From: Liolophura sinensis
Lineage: Eukaryota > Mollusca > Polyplacophora > Chitonida > Chitonidae
Length of the DNA: 64,000 nucleotides
Assembly (NCBI RefSeq): GCF_032854445.1
Contig: NC_088300.1
Span: 71,954,984-72,018,983 of the forward strand
Reading direction: 5' to 3'
The translations under genes and the position numbers were made by a program. The notes under the pieces are model-generated. The model made no database searches. It was not told the DNA's origin and saw only the letters and a program-made list of their open reading frames with translations. Shown here one piece after another: positions 49,001 through 57,945 of the stretch (position 1 is the first letter of the stretch; each line of letters begins with the position of its first letter).

Positions 49001-49399
49001 TACGATCTGAGCAATCATAATATTTTATTTTTATAAATTTACAACGCACGGAAGTAACAATAAATCATCATATTAAATTAAAAGCGGAAGATATATACTT
49101 GTAAATTCATGTTGTATTGTCTTTCTTCTCTTACAGAAAACAACGACCTTTTACAGAAAACTACGAAACGTCACAAGATCATAATTGGTGTGAGTGTAGG
49201 AGGCTCCCTTGCCCTGCTTATCGTGACCGCTCTGGTGGTGGTCAGTTGCTGGCTGCGTTCACGACGCTCTCACTCGCTGGACAAGAAAGAATTGGTGAAG
49301 AACGATATCCTCCAGCAAAACATCCAGATCGGCTTGCAGAAATCCGATAAGAAGGACTCAGATGTAGCTATTCTGTCTGTCTCCAAGCTAGACATTTAA
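31798..49399 (+). CDS. Type I membrane protein with eight six-cysteine modules, 18 exons
   Basis: Exons: 31798-31831, 38125-38320, 38779-38900, 39390-39528, 40107-40240, 40498-40642, 41586-41704, 42070-42184, 42706-42860, 43343-43481, 43932-44050, 44835-44940, 45871-46058, 46823-46973, 47414-47535, 48355-48466, 48658-48803, 49137-49399. All have GT-AG borders and sum to 2505 nt, one frame of 834 residues. Residues 1-16 (MIKLITVAVLTAIVSA) are a signal peptide split by intron 1. Residues ~30-748 form eight modules, four A-B pairs, each normally with six cysteines. Residues ~762-784 are the membrane span (IIIGVSVGGSLALLIV), followed by a ~50-residue tail rich in K, S and D. Acidic linkers precede several modules and sequons occur (NVSL, NCTS, NSTL). 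The product should sit at the cell surface with a disulfide-rich ectodomain. I do not recognise the family; its cysteine pattern resembles DUF19/T20D4.11-like domains. A paralogue follows at 57132. Confidence 0.88.
31849..32450 (+). repeat. ~46-bp minisatellite in intron 1, about 13 units
   Basis: The unit is 'gtatccccgacagtatacct' plus 'ccaccacacttaccatgtca' plus 'catagg', with occasional truncated units (for example near 32105 and 32345). It begins 18 bases after the donor of exon 1 of the cysteine-module gene. Confidence 0.9.
32684..32818. promoter_or_regulatory. Cluster of CRE-like TGACGTCA sites in intron 1
   Basis: Seven TGACG-type cores fall in 135 bases: 32684, 32705, 32734 (perfect TGACGTCA), 32761 (CGTCA), 32777 (ACGTCA), 32791 (TGACGTGA) and 32811 (perfect TGACGTCA). 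TGACGTCA is the classical binding site of CREB/ATF-type bZIP factors. The cluster is about 0.9 kb downstream of exon 1, a common place for an intronic enhancer. That it regulates this gene is inference. Confidence 0.45.
33264..33768 (+). repeat. 32-bp minisatellite with 128-bp higher-order unit, in intron 1
   Basis: The monomer is 'gatgtatcaacttcatacag' plus 'ctcactaccggc' (32 bases). Four monomer variants recur in order, so that 'aatttcgcatggttcactgc' appears at 33286, 33414 and 33542, exactly 128 bases apart. After about 33600 the order becomes irregular, and the last units have 'aacttcgtaccggcaatgta'. Confidence 0.9.
33955..34062. repeat. (TA)n followed by (GATA)n microsatellite
   Basis: About 42 TA units run to 34040 and continue into 'gatagatagatagata'. 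Lies in intron 1 of the cysteine-module gene. Confidence 0.95.
34745..35345. repeat. Degenerate repeats of a CATGACCGTAACTAG-type motif
   Basis: Motifs such as 'tcaccatgaccgtaactagc', 'catcagctagttacgatcgt', 'ccatcatggctataactaa' and 'ccatcatggccataactaa' recur at irregular 70-110 base spacing, with 'ttcaccaaa' or 'acaaagcatt' next to them. One pair is inverted (34796-34814 and 34891-34913). It looks like an old minisatellite with an internal inversion. Confidence 0.5.
36341..36514. mobile_element. MITE-like element with ~30-bp terminal inverted repeats
   Basis: 'tttaaagggatacagaatca' plus 'attctgattggct' at the left (36341-36372) is the inverse of 'agccaatcaacatagactct' plus 'gtatcccttaaa' at the right (36483-36514), with a few mismatches. 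The element is 174 bases long with no coding potential. The outermost bases read TTTAA/TTAAA, which could be a TTAA target site as in piggyBac-type elements. It is in intron 1 of the cysteine-module gene. Confidence 0.72.
36515..38124 (+). other. 3' part of intron 1 of the cysteine-module gene
   Basis: A/T-rich sequence with many 'atttaaac' and 'tttataa' words, particularly at 36540-36850. An ATG at 38072 opens a short frame ('MASSVNTLLLVYFLWSFS') but is out of frame with exon 2 and overlaps its acceptor 'ggtctttcag'. No exon recognised. Confidence 0.5.
38125..38900 (+). other. Module A1 (exons 2-3) of the cysteine-module protein
   Basis: Exon 2 (38125-38320, residues ~12-77) finishes the signal peptide and adds a ~30-residue linker and the first half-module (ARCTTITCFKPL ... 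ELKNKCQ). Exon 3 (38779-38900, residues ~77-118) gives the second half (SCISESVVTC ... MIDYICKD). All six cysteines are present. Exon 2 ends in phase 2 and exon 3 in phase 1, as in every module. A shorter exon 2 ending at a 'gtaaag' at 38168 would imply a 21-base intron and was not used. Confidence 0.8.
39390..40240 (+). other. Module B1 (exons 4-5) of the cysteine-module protein
   Basis: Exon 4 (39390-39528) encodes SSCTGSP ... DVQQCIDG ... VQAQCR. Exon 5 (40107-40240) encodes ILSEYEACVIDVEGEDC ... SEEINCTSG. The 'LxEYxxCY/V' start of the second half is shared with modules B2 and B3. Six cysteines and a sequon (NCTS). Confidence 0.8.
39690..39860 (-). mobile_element. Diverged tRNA-derived SINE in intron 4
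   Basis: On the minus strand 'aggtggcgggttcgaatcca' is a good B box (about 39830-39850), followed by 'aatcaggagatttgtca' and a 'ggttttctccacctgtggg' hinge. The hinge and the 'ctgattaac' motif are shared with the element at 12779-12930. It sits between exons 4 and 5 of the cysteine-module gene. Confidence 0.6.
40498..41704 (+). other. Module A2 (exons 6-7) of the cysteine-module protein
   Basis: Exon 6 (40498-40642) encodes an acidic linker and EVCVAAASSCLRHLETY ... ELPKICR. Exon 7 (41586-41704) encodes AFSVAEHCMDTNAAECEATQ ... FAAICNP. Close to A3 in both halves. Six cysteines. Confidence 0.8.
40905..41345 (+). repeat. Degenerate ~50-bp repeat in intron 6
   Basis: 'tacgaaatcctaa' recurs about eight times with nearby 'attctcacata' or 'attcttacataat', at roughly 50-base spacing, increasingly diverged toward the 3' end. 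Confidence 0.65.
42070..42860 (+). other. Module B2 (exons 8-9) of the cysteine-module protein
   Basis: Exon 8 (42070-42184) encodes NACLNSTLLTSKLDNCESSE ... ERTCQ. Exon 9 (42706-42860) encodes ILEEYLSCYAKSVEQTCPPE ... LERSVDCQPE. Near-identical layout to B3, including ERTCQ / DRTCQ at the internal splice site. Six cysteines and a sequon (NSTL). Confidence 0.8.
43343..44050 (+). other. Module A3 (exons 10-11) of the cysteine-module protein
   Basis: Exon 10 (43343-43481) encodes an acidic linker and EECAPAIAKCLQPLEPHRKG ... IPQVCS. Exon 11 (43932-44050) encodes DFGRVEACMEETMQACESTQ ... FSQICMP. Exon 11 is 119 nt, the same as exon 7 in module A2, and shares 'CEATQEW/CESTQEW'. Six cysteines. 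Confidence 0.8.
44335..44580 (+). repeat. Dispersed repeat, copy 2 (see 7110-7345), in intron 11
   Basis: 'ttttgcttactttgaactgc' plus 'gatatctcagt' and 'tctaatgttttcctttg' match 7205-7335 in order and spacing. A SINE tail fragment (about 44108-44160, 'ttgattgttgcttaacgtca') lies just upstream. Confidence 0.65.
44835..46058 (+). other. Module B3 (exons 12-13) of the cysteine-module protein
   Basis: Exon 12 (44835-44940) encodes TDCPVRSDVVTKLRSCEK ... DRTCQ. Exon 13 (45871-46058) encodes VLQEYVNCYSITIDREC ... DKEVICEDVSEEDGDSDEQG, the longest second half because of an added acidic stretch. Six cysteines. Confidence 0.8.
45055..45755 (+). repeat. ~31-bp minisatellite with ~200-bp block duplication, in intron 12
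   Basis: The basic unit is 'cgtccgtcgccgggtagcta' plus 'acatgccccaa'. A longer block containing 'cgtccttctgtcatacatgc' is repeated four times, so several levels of duplication are nested. It contributes G+C-rich sequence unlike its surroundings. Confidence 0.88.
46285..46437 (+). mobile_element. tRNA-derived SINE, main family, 3' part, in intron 13
   Basis: Contains 'ctgcggatggtcgtgggttt' and 'cctcccaccataatgcttgc', then 'cgtataagtgaaatattctt' and 'gagtatggcgtaaaacatca', ending in 'aaataaataaa'. This is one of the best-preserved tails in the window; the tRNA head is lost. Confidence 0.85.
46823..47535 (+). other. Module A4 (exons 14-15) of the cysteine-module protein, two cysteines lost
   Basis: Exon 14 (46823-46973) encodes an acidic linker (NDDEDEEERRMEE) and LAPCVGFMAEVQLNP ... 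LAEFCE. Exon 15 (47414-47535) encodes QARESSECAQGELHLASDY ... VKFVCFEK. Compared with A1-A3 it lacks the second cysteine of each half and keeps the other four. Confidence 0.8.
47085..47135 (+). mobile_element. SINE tail fragment in intron 14
   Basis: 'gtgaatattcttgggtaccg' plus 'cgtaacacaccaatccaacg' is a diverged tail of the main SINE family. Confidence 0.6.
47612..47800 (+). mobile_element. tRNA-derived SINE, main family, diverged, in intron 15
   Basis: The head 'ggccctgtggtttgtgtgcg' and 'agcgcaacataatgaccgag' correspond to the element at 8756. The body has 'acctgcggatggttgtggct' and 'ctcctacaataatgttggca'. The tail is lost or very diverged. Confidence 0.65.
48355..48803 (+). other. Module B4 (exons 16-17) of the cysteine-module protein
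   Basis: Exon 16 (48355-48466) encodes AFNEVYPCLVERVDSNTCYD ... NPLCR. Exon 17 (48658-48803) encodes MVNDFENCIASLAEETC ... DYHISCPFQ. Exon 16 is the best match to the paralogous exon at 63778-63883. Six cysteines. The membrane span follows at once in exon 18. Confidence 0.8.
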
Positions 49400-49585
49400 A
49401 GCAACTGCTAAACCAGTGCTAAAAACATTCCACTACACATCTCTAAAAAAAATCAATTTGAATATCAACTTAAGTACCGAAAATGCCTACTGTGGTTTAT
49501 TTCGTTATAATTAGGAAAACATGAGCCTTTGTGTACTGTTTTTGTGTATTGCCTGTGAGTTCTGAAATGCGGAGGGAGGTGTCAT

Positions 49586-49591
49586 AATAAA
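49586..49591 (+). terminator. Polyadenylation signal AATAAA of the cysteine-module gene
   Basis: AATAAA lies 187 bases after the TAA stop at 49397-49399. Further AATAAA words occur at 50026-50060, so a longer 3' UTR is possible. Confidence 0.55.
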
Positions 49592-50154
49592 GACTAAACT
49601 GTAGCGCTGACCTCCCTTGTTTTAAATGTACTCGATGTTTTTCACACTTATTGAACTTTGATACAGCGGGTAATAAGTGCTTATTATACATATATTTAGT
49701 TTTTGAACCATGTTTTTGTCACTTTGTTCTTTGTATGTACCACTTTCTTTCATGTGAATCTCCCTGATACTATTTGATTAAACCGTATAAAATCTCCTCA
49801 CCACGTGTAAAGTGAACAAATCTTTTACACTTGGAATGAAAACAGAGCATCGCATCATATACTAATCAGCTTTAGTTAAATGATTGATTTATTTACTAAC
49901 AAGGATGTATGAAAGTACATTTAAAATTTTACTCGTTCTCTGAATATTACTGAAGCCATTCGTCAGTATATCTATGTCAACATTTTGCTATTTGACACTT
50001 TGCTATTTCATTTTTTGAAAAGTTAAATAAATAAATGTGATCATTTAGTTTTTGGAAATAAAAAGATGTATTTGGAAATATACATGCGTTCTGAATAGGC
50101 ATATATCTTTCATTTGCACTGCAGTTGGAAAATTCCCTGTAAAAAGAGACAGGT

Positions 50155-50522
50155 TTATTTATTCAATTATTTGATTATTGTTTAACGCCATAGGAATTTT
50201 TAACTTATTTGATGGCGATCAGATTGCAGGTGTAGGAAACCGGCGTCCAAAACCATGTCCTTTTGGAAAATTGTTGACGATCTTTTCTGCGAGTGAACTA
50301 CGTGTATGCACATTAGAGGGAGAAAAATTGTCTTGAACGAACGTTAAATTACTTCTTTGGTGACACAAGATTCATCCACTGATAACTGTCAGCAGAGATA
50401 CCACGAACAGTCATTGCCGAATATCCAAAAATTACCTGTCAAAGGCCGGGATTGAACCAATATCGTGTGTCCAACAGCGATTCAAAGACAAGCGCCATAG
50501 CCACTCAGCCACAACCCGCTGT
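50155..50522 (-). mobile_element. tRNA-derived SINE, minus strand
   Basis: The minus strand begins with 'gtggctgagtggctatggcg' (A box) and ends with an AT-rich tail after 'tggcgttaaacaataatc'. A decayed B box ('ggttcaatcccgg') is at about 50448-50460. At ~370 bases it is longer than the other copies and may contain an insertion around 50290-50400. Confidence 0.65.
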
Positions 50523-53400
50523 CTTTACGGATTAAAATCAATCCAACGATGTACGGTACCAGATGTTCGAAAATGTATTAAAACTTAAGCCAGGCTTATA
50601 TCTTGATACCAGTCTTTGCCTAAAACGAATGGGGCTTTAGTCTAATTCAAGGTTAATATCGATCTTAATATATAAAATACGTGTCAACAACTGTGTCCAG
50701 GGTCTTATATTCGAATCCCATGTGTTTTTAGATTTTACAATAGTTTCAGGAATCAACAGTTCAAAAAATAATAATAATTATATGTTTATTTATCAAAAGT
50801 AATTCAGTCAAGTTTCAATGAATCTGTTCTTCTGCAAGAGTCACAAACACGGTAATATATAGAGAACAAAATACGTATTACTCCCGTATATCAAAATATA
50901 CAGAAAACATAAAACGCTAAAAATAAAAAACAGTGTCGTTTCCACAACTGTGCAACCTTTAAGTGAAAAAGAGTAATGGAAGACGGCCCACTTCTGACCC
51001 CTTTCCTCTACCATCTATTAGCTAGAACCTCATACACACATACACAAAGCACAAGCCTTTCCCATCCCCTGTTTGGTTTGAACTATGCACATGTGTGTAA
51101 CAGTAATATGGAGACATGACCTTAATAACAGATTTTTCTGAACTAATAATTGTTGTTCAGCAGTGGTCCTAAACAATTCTGAATTTATATTACATCTTAA
51201 CACGGGAAAAATAAAGATCTTATCTTCGCAATTAACACAGATGTAAGCCTTAGCAATCCGCCATTTTTGAATCAGGTGATTCCGTTGCCAGTTTGGGCGG
51301 CTTCTCGTCCCAAGATTAGGATTGTCTACTTTTTTCTTAAAATTTACTTATAGTTCCTTCCGTTCGTTACTAAAACAGAAATCAAAGTATTTGAGTTGTC
51401 AATCTCCCTATTGATGACGTAGATCTTCCTGGTTTTAATCAGAATTTTCCACGACTTTATCCTTTTCTGTACTATACGGCGTGCGACAGACACGAATGGA
51501 AATGGCAGTTAGCGGTGTTCGGCTTTCTCTGGATACGGCAGGTACATTTGTGTAAATTTTGGCGTTATGGCTCTTACATTTTGACGAATAACTAGGTGCA
51601 TAACGTGGAGTCAAGATTACTGTAAAACTGAATGAAAACTGAATTTTGTAGGGTACAGCTTTGAAATGTTGAGGGCAGCATACCCGAAAAGTTCGGATTG
51701 CAGGTTAACAAATGGAAGAGTACAGATCTGTATTTCTGAATGATAAGCTGGTTATTCACACTGAAACAGACGTCAGATCCGGCCTAAACATCACTGATGG
51801 TTATATCATTTCCGTGGGGTGCTTTTTTCTTGTTCTCACTTCTCTTTACAATCGATGACAAACGTTCACAGCTCAGGATATAAACGCATCCTGTATATGA
51901 TGACAGTAGGCCTACAGTGGGGTACATTTTCCCCCGCTATAATAGCGGCTCGGGTCCAAGCTGGATGGATCATTGTTCTCTTGCAGTGGATAAGGAGTAC
52001 GTCACGAGTTTTCCCAGTATATGTCACAGGAAAATCAGGAATTAGCATTAGACCACACAGCTTTGGTTCAAATTACTTTAGGCGAGCAAGGTTCCCCATT
52101 CATGAGCATATAGGCGAGTACATGGACGTATTCACTAAGATACAGGTTCAGCTCTGTATACGATTCTCCGTTACCTGTATACTGTATTTGTCAGCGGGCG
52201 ATGGACGTATATAGCCGTTACCTTCCACACGTGAGTGACTGTCTTGCTTGACAAAACATTTGACAAATTATATATACAGAGAACCTGCGTGCGAAGAATG
52301 TCAAGAATAAGAGGCACGCGAGGACGAATGCTCACTATGTTTTATTGCCTATTTCTACACACTAAGAGGCGGTGACCTAAATCTAATCGTGCATGGATGT
52401 ATATAATCTCATGGTTTCATGTGGTGGAAGCACAAGAAGCACAAAACAGATATCTAATGTAATATAACAATAACTAATAATAAAAACAGGAACTAATATG
52501 AGCCCGCAGAAGCTTCATAGTACATGTTGGTTTTGAATGGAGTTAAGCAATTTAATCTTTCTGTAGAGTATGTATAACCACCTCAGATATAATCATGCAG
52601 AAGAACTCCAAAACAACAGAAAGATGTGTAGCTCGTTCTCACTTCTTTTACAAAGTTTTAAATTCATCAGATTTCTTGAAAAATGTGACAAACCAGAATA
52701 CAGATCTGATTACTACATATATTTCAAACAGTAGGCCTAGTTATACACCTTGCAATCGCACTGCTAAGTGCACGTGCTCTGAATGAATGACCGATTGATA
52801 AGATGGTCAAATTAACGCCTTACTCAGTCATGTTATATTTTCAGTATACCTACATTGAAAAGTTTGAAAAGTTACTGGCGAACGGTTGTAGTTTGAGAGA
52901 GACCAAAATATCGGCGTTTTCCAACCCGGTGCGAACGCTTGCACATAGGCATGGCGCAGCGAGCATAACTCACGGAGCGAGTTCAATGCGCATGTCACAC
53001 TGATGGAAGGTAACAGATTGAAGATCATGTAAGGCTTGTGTTTCGTGAACTAATATCTCGCTTATCCGTTGATTCATTTCATCTCAACCGTTAGACCGGC
53101 AGCTATACATGCAGGCTTCGATTAAAAACAAAAACAGTGGAAAAGTCTTACCAAGATATATAAAAAGTGCCAAGACAGGTTTTCAGTTAAAGGAATGAAT
53201 GTATATATATATTTAAAAAAATACCTGTTAAATAGTTTGCACATAAGCACCCTGTGTACACGTCACTTTTTAACGAGATTCATTGAAATTGGTGTAAGAC
53301 ATCATGAAAAATCGGAAAAACAGAGTTTCGGGCCCTGTTGAAAATTCTCGATAAAGACCGCCGTATAAATACCGATGTAGCACATGGTAAGGGTGCAATA
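50523..53400. other. Intergenic, no gene recognised
   Basis: Open frames here (for example 51819-52214) show no signal peptide, domain or splice-flanked structure that I can recognise. No repeats of note. Confidence 0.45.
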
Positions 53401-53420
53401 CCATAAAAAACATCTAAGAG

Positions 53421-54418
53421 ATGCCGAGACTCACACAAGCAGAACGTGATAGAGCCACTGGTATGGCCGACATGGGGGCCAGCCAACACCACATTGCCAG
53501 AACATTCAATTGCAGTCAAGCCACCATCAGCAGACTGTTGGGTCGTTACCGCCTAACAGGCAGGACACAAGATTGTCCCAGATCGGGCAGGCCAAGTGTT
53601 ACAACGCCTGTACATCCGCACAATCCACCTGCGTAACCGGTTTGTGACGGCGACGTCAACGGCGGAAACGGCACTGGGACACCCCATCAGCAGACGCAGT
53701 CTTACGACGACTCCGCGTGAGTGGTATCAGAGACTATCGCCCCTTCCGTGGAATGGCATTAACTCCTCTACATCGTCAAAACAGGCTGCGTTGGGCAAGA
53801 GTTGTACGTCGATGGCAGCGACGAGACTGGGAAAGGGTGCTGTTCACTGATGAAAGCCGATATAACCTCTTCAGAAATGATGGTCGAATTCGTGTGTATC
53901 GACGCCGGGGAGAGCGATTGGCACAAAACTGCATTCAGAATGTCCACCCTTTTGGTGCTGGTGGGGTGCTTGTATGGGGCAGAATTTGTGGACAGGTGAG
54001 AACGAGATTGGTCATCATCCAGGGAAATCTGACTGGCCAAAGATACCAAGATGAAATATTGGAACCTGTTGTGGTGCCATTCGTGCATCAACAGCAAAGG
54101 GGTATCCTTTTGCAGCAGGACAATGCACGACCTCATACCGCCAGAGTTGTACTAAATTATCTGGACACGGTTGATGTCAACGTACTGCCTTGGCCAGCAC
54201 GATCGACAGACATGAATCCCTTAGAGCATCTGTGGGATCATCTTGATCGACGTCTGAGACAACGCGTCCCTCCCCCACAAAACAGGCAACAGCTCGAATA
54301 GGCTTTATTTGAGGAGTGGGACAGAATTCCTGATGACGTCATCCGGCGGCTGACGACTTCAATGAGGAGACGTATTTTGGCTTTAATTGATGCAATGGGT
54401 GCACACACACGCTACTAA
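53421..54418 (+). pseudogene. Tc1-type transposase, inactivated
   Basis: The sequence encodes a DD34E transposase of the Tc1/mariner superfamily in pieces. An N-terminal helix-turn-helix (QAERDRATGMADMGASQHHI, then CSQATISRLL) starts at ATG 53421. The frame is lost near 53600 and continues in a second frame (RFVTATSTAETALGHP) and then a third from about 53696. The catalytic residues remain: the first D in 'FTDESRYN', the second in 'LLQQDNARPHTA', and E in 'STDMNPLEHLWD', 34 residues after the second D. A TAG at 54299-54301 interrupts the last part, which resumes as ALFEEWDRIP ... TTSMRRR and stops at 54416-54418. Two frame changes and a stop rule out activity. No clear terminal inverted repeats were found by eye. 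Confidence 0.9.
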
Positions 54419-57131
54419 CGATCTGTCTTATGACATGATAGGACATTAGGTACACCTTTTTAAGGGAGTCCCTTTACTTGCATTTGTGTAATTTTTCAGA
54501 TTTACCCCATGCCTTCTTTACTCGGCCTGACAGCAAGTGTAATATCCATATGGCTTTGAATTTTTGAACAGAACTTGGAAAATGGTTTATTGCAATATAA
54601 TGCTTATCATGTCGATACTGTCTGTCTTTCTTTCTCTTTCTTGTGGTGCTGAACAAGGTTATACGTTTCTTTTGCCCGGTAGTTTATATGAACTGTTATT
54701 ACATCCGCGCTCTAAGCATACAGTTATTAATACATTGACATGTGAATGTAAATGCTGAGCTACTAATTTATCAAACAATCCGTGGCCAATTAATGCTAAA
54801 TAGGAAATTATCTTATACACTTATTACACTAATAAACATACATATGACAGTATCAATTTCTGTCTCGATCTACATCTAGATAAACTGAGAAATTAATAAT
54901 TTTATATCTCCCGGTCCCAAATAATTCACTCATCTTATCGTCTCCCAGAAGCGTAGTTCCGAATAGTATATATTTCCGTTTGGGTGCTTTCGGGTAATAA
55001 TTCTGAATCAATAAATATGTTCCCAAGGCAGAAATCAGGTCAAAATATATCATACCAAAGTAACGGCGTCAGAAATCTGCCGTCTGTCTCATAAATGTGC
55101 CGTACGCTATATATTCAGTACTGAACTGCGCCGCGGTGGACGCTTTTCGTCTATTGAGGACAATTTAAAAAACCGGCCTAAACCTTCACATTCCACCACA
55201 ATTCGTAAGCTACAAATTTAAAGGGGAAGTTGTAACTGCACCCATATCAATGTTATGGGTGCAGGAGGTTCGAATCTATTGTTCGTTAGACTTATTGCGG
55301 CCTCACGAAAGGAAGCGGTTTCACTGGTGTATATGTATATGCCTATCCAGGTGTAAGAGTTTCCTACTAAGGCTATTACCATGTGTCCTCCACCCATACA
55401 CCTGGCCCCCACCATATATAAGTCATAATTTACCCTCTAAACACGCTAATATAAACATCATATTATACCGAGTATAGCTATTTTTTTGGCGGGGGGGGGG
55501 GGGGGGGTGGCGTTCTGGCACACACACACACACACACAAATATAAATTGACTTCAAAAACAGCAACATTAGTCATTGATTTAAACCAGAACCCTCTATTT
55601 ATGTATTCATTTATGTATTGAAATTATTTTTTCACATTGATTTATAGGCCAATGTATACAACATGTACATATTCTCTAAAAGCAATTTTGTTCAAAACTT
55701 ACACAAGATGTGCCAGCTGTACATTAATTGTAACAAATTTGCACAGGACCATTACTGTATACCAGGCATTCATCATATTTATGTATCTACACCTTTAATG
55801 TGTACCAGACTGTGTACCTGTGATACACATATTGTTCACATCTCGAGCTACACAAACACATATCTGTTCACATTTTACTTTTGAAAGTAAGTGTCGTATA
55901 GCATCATTATAAAATGGTATCTTGGTATAAGTGACAACCAAATTAACTCCAGTAGATCTACAAGTAAATCACTCTAAAGGTAAAAGTTTACCACTACATG
56001 TATCACATGCAAATGAAAATTATAAATGTGAATCCAACACAAATAGACCTACAACGTGAAGAAACATAAACTGCAAAGAGAACGACTGAAATGGAAAATT
56101 TGAGTCTGTCAAATGGAATGTATAATTCATTACATTTCAAACAATTTATCACTCAGAAGCATAAGGAGTAAAAAAAAAGCGTTTTTTTTTAAATGCACTT
56201 GTTTCTGGTTAAATTGAAAAATGACGTCTTATTTACATGCCCTACTGGAATATCTTTGTTCAGGGCATAGGATTCACACTATGACATTGACACCAGACTT
56301 GGTGTCTAATTGATATCATTTTGAATTGAGTCACCCGAAAATCACATGTAGGTGGATTTTAATCACGCGAAAAAATATAACGAAATACGCGACACGTGCA
56401 TAAAACTGAATTTTGTTGAAATTCCCAAACTTTTTTTTTTCACAAAACCCCCTTAACATTTCGGAGAGGTAATTAAAACGGTAACTATACACTCTTAAGT
56501 TTAATTAAGATACATTTTTCAATTTAATTGTTAAAGTAAATGTAACATTTTAAAATTGAGTTGAAAAGGGTATTGATTAGGTGTTTCTAGATAAGCTTAT
56601 ACGTAAACCTCAGAATGAGGATTTTTTGTTTTCGCATCGATTAAAACATACCAGCTCTTAGGCATATATCCGTTTAACCTGGCCTCACCACGAACTAGAT
56701 GAACAACTGACTGACTGTGCTTGGTCACGTGCGGCGATCACGTGTCCGTTTTCTCACAGGTTTTAGGTATTGTCCGGTGAAACGAAAAAAAAAAAAACTC
56801 ACTGAAACACTTTCCTAAAATTGTGACAGACAAAATCACACAAAAACATGTCTTCTTGTCGCGCACGCGATACCAACAGAATAGATAAGATAAACATGTC
56901 GAGTAGCTTATCTCCTGGGAATTGTCCAATCGGAACGTCGGACACAAGTCTAAATTTATAATCTGTCGTCCAGTGCGCATTTCCCCTTCATCCCACGTCA
57001 TAGTAATTCTGAGGAAGTCCTCTCAAGCTGTCCATGCTATGCGTCATTTACTCAGGTCCAGGAATCCTATAGAACTGTATTATGCTGGCGGATGTAACAG
57101 ACCTTTATATTATTCGTGATTTACCAAAAGG
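54419..57131. other. Intergenic, no gene recognised
   Basis: Contains a G run and (CA)n tract at 55489-55538 and A/T-rich sequence. The last 400 bases before 57132 include 'ggtcacgtgcggcgatcacg' at about 56723 and may hold the promoter of the downstream gene. No exon or RNA gene seen. Confidence 0.45.
55489..55538 (+). repeat. G run and (CA)n tract
   Basis: About 19 Gs in a row followed after a short gap by ten CA units. The G-run length may be inaccurate in the assembly. Confidence 0.9.
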
Positions 57132-57789
57132 ATGAATTTCAGAGCTCTTTTAGCGGCGGCCTGTGTGTGTCTGTGTTACCGTCGACTTGTCAAAGGTAGG
57201 TTCAATTAGTGTTGTTCATATTGCGAAACAAATAATTGTTATAACGATGAAAATACGCTGTGTGACAGAAATTGCTAGGAACACGTGCATAAGTTTGTAC
57301 ATTCATTTTTGTCAAACATAGTCTATCCTTTGTGAATATATAGAACTGCAATATTCTAATAAAATGTTGTGAAATGTGAAACAATTGTAGACTTATACCA
57401 TGAGGTACATAATTTATCGAATCAGAAGAGATATTTCTTTTTATCTTCTCGCCGCCACTATCATATCGTAAATATCATTGTGGTATTTGTGTATATAGGC
57501 ATGAGTACGATAGCACTGTCTCTATATAATTACTCAAGGCCTTAATACTGGTTAAGGCATTTAATGGGTTCTCCCCGAAGATTGACATCCTAATGACACC
57601 GTTACGGCTCTACGTCAGAATGTTTGTGAGATGTGGAGGTGCAGTGGTTTTCTGTGGATTTCCTTGAAATAAGTATACCAGAACGCCTTAATACGTGTAT
57701 ATCAGAAAGAAATGAAAAAGCCATTAAACAAATTTTCCTGGGAAACGACCACGTTTGACCAGTGCTGTCGTTTGATTGACCTCCTAGTT

Positions 57790-57945
57790 TGGCTGTACGC
57801 AGTGGCGAAGTGCGGTGGTTTGCTTTGGACCGGGGGATTTCCTCCATGCATCTAGATTAATAAACTTCACCGGCGTCATATAAGTGTAATATTCTTCCAA
57901 TGCAGCGTAAATTTAGAGTCAAAAAATAAAGAAATAAATTAAAAA
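57790..57945 (+). mobile_element. Diverged SINE, main family, in intron 1 of the paralogue
   Basis: 'ggcgtcatataagtgtaata' plus 'ttcttccaatgcagcgtaaa' is the family tail, ending in 'aaataaagaaataaatt'. 'ggaccgggggatttcctcc' corresponds to the body. Confidence 0.6.

Noticed and set aside
51819-52214. 131-codon open frame
   Set aside because: No recognisable domain, signal peptide or splice signals; composition looks like non-coding sequence.
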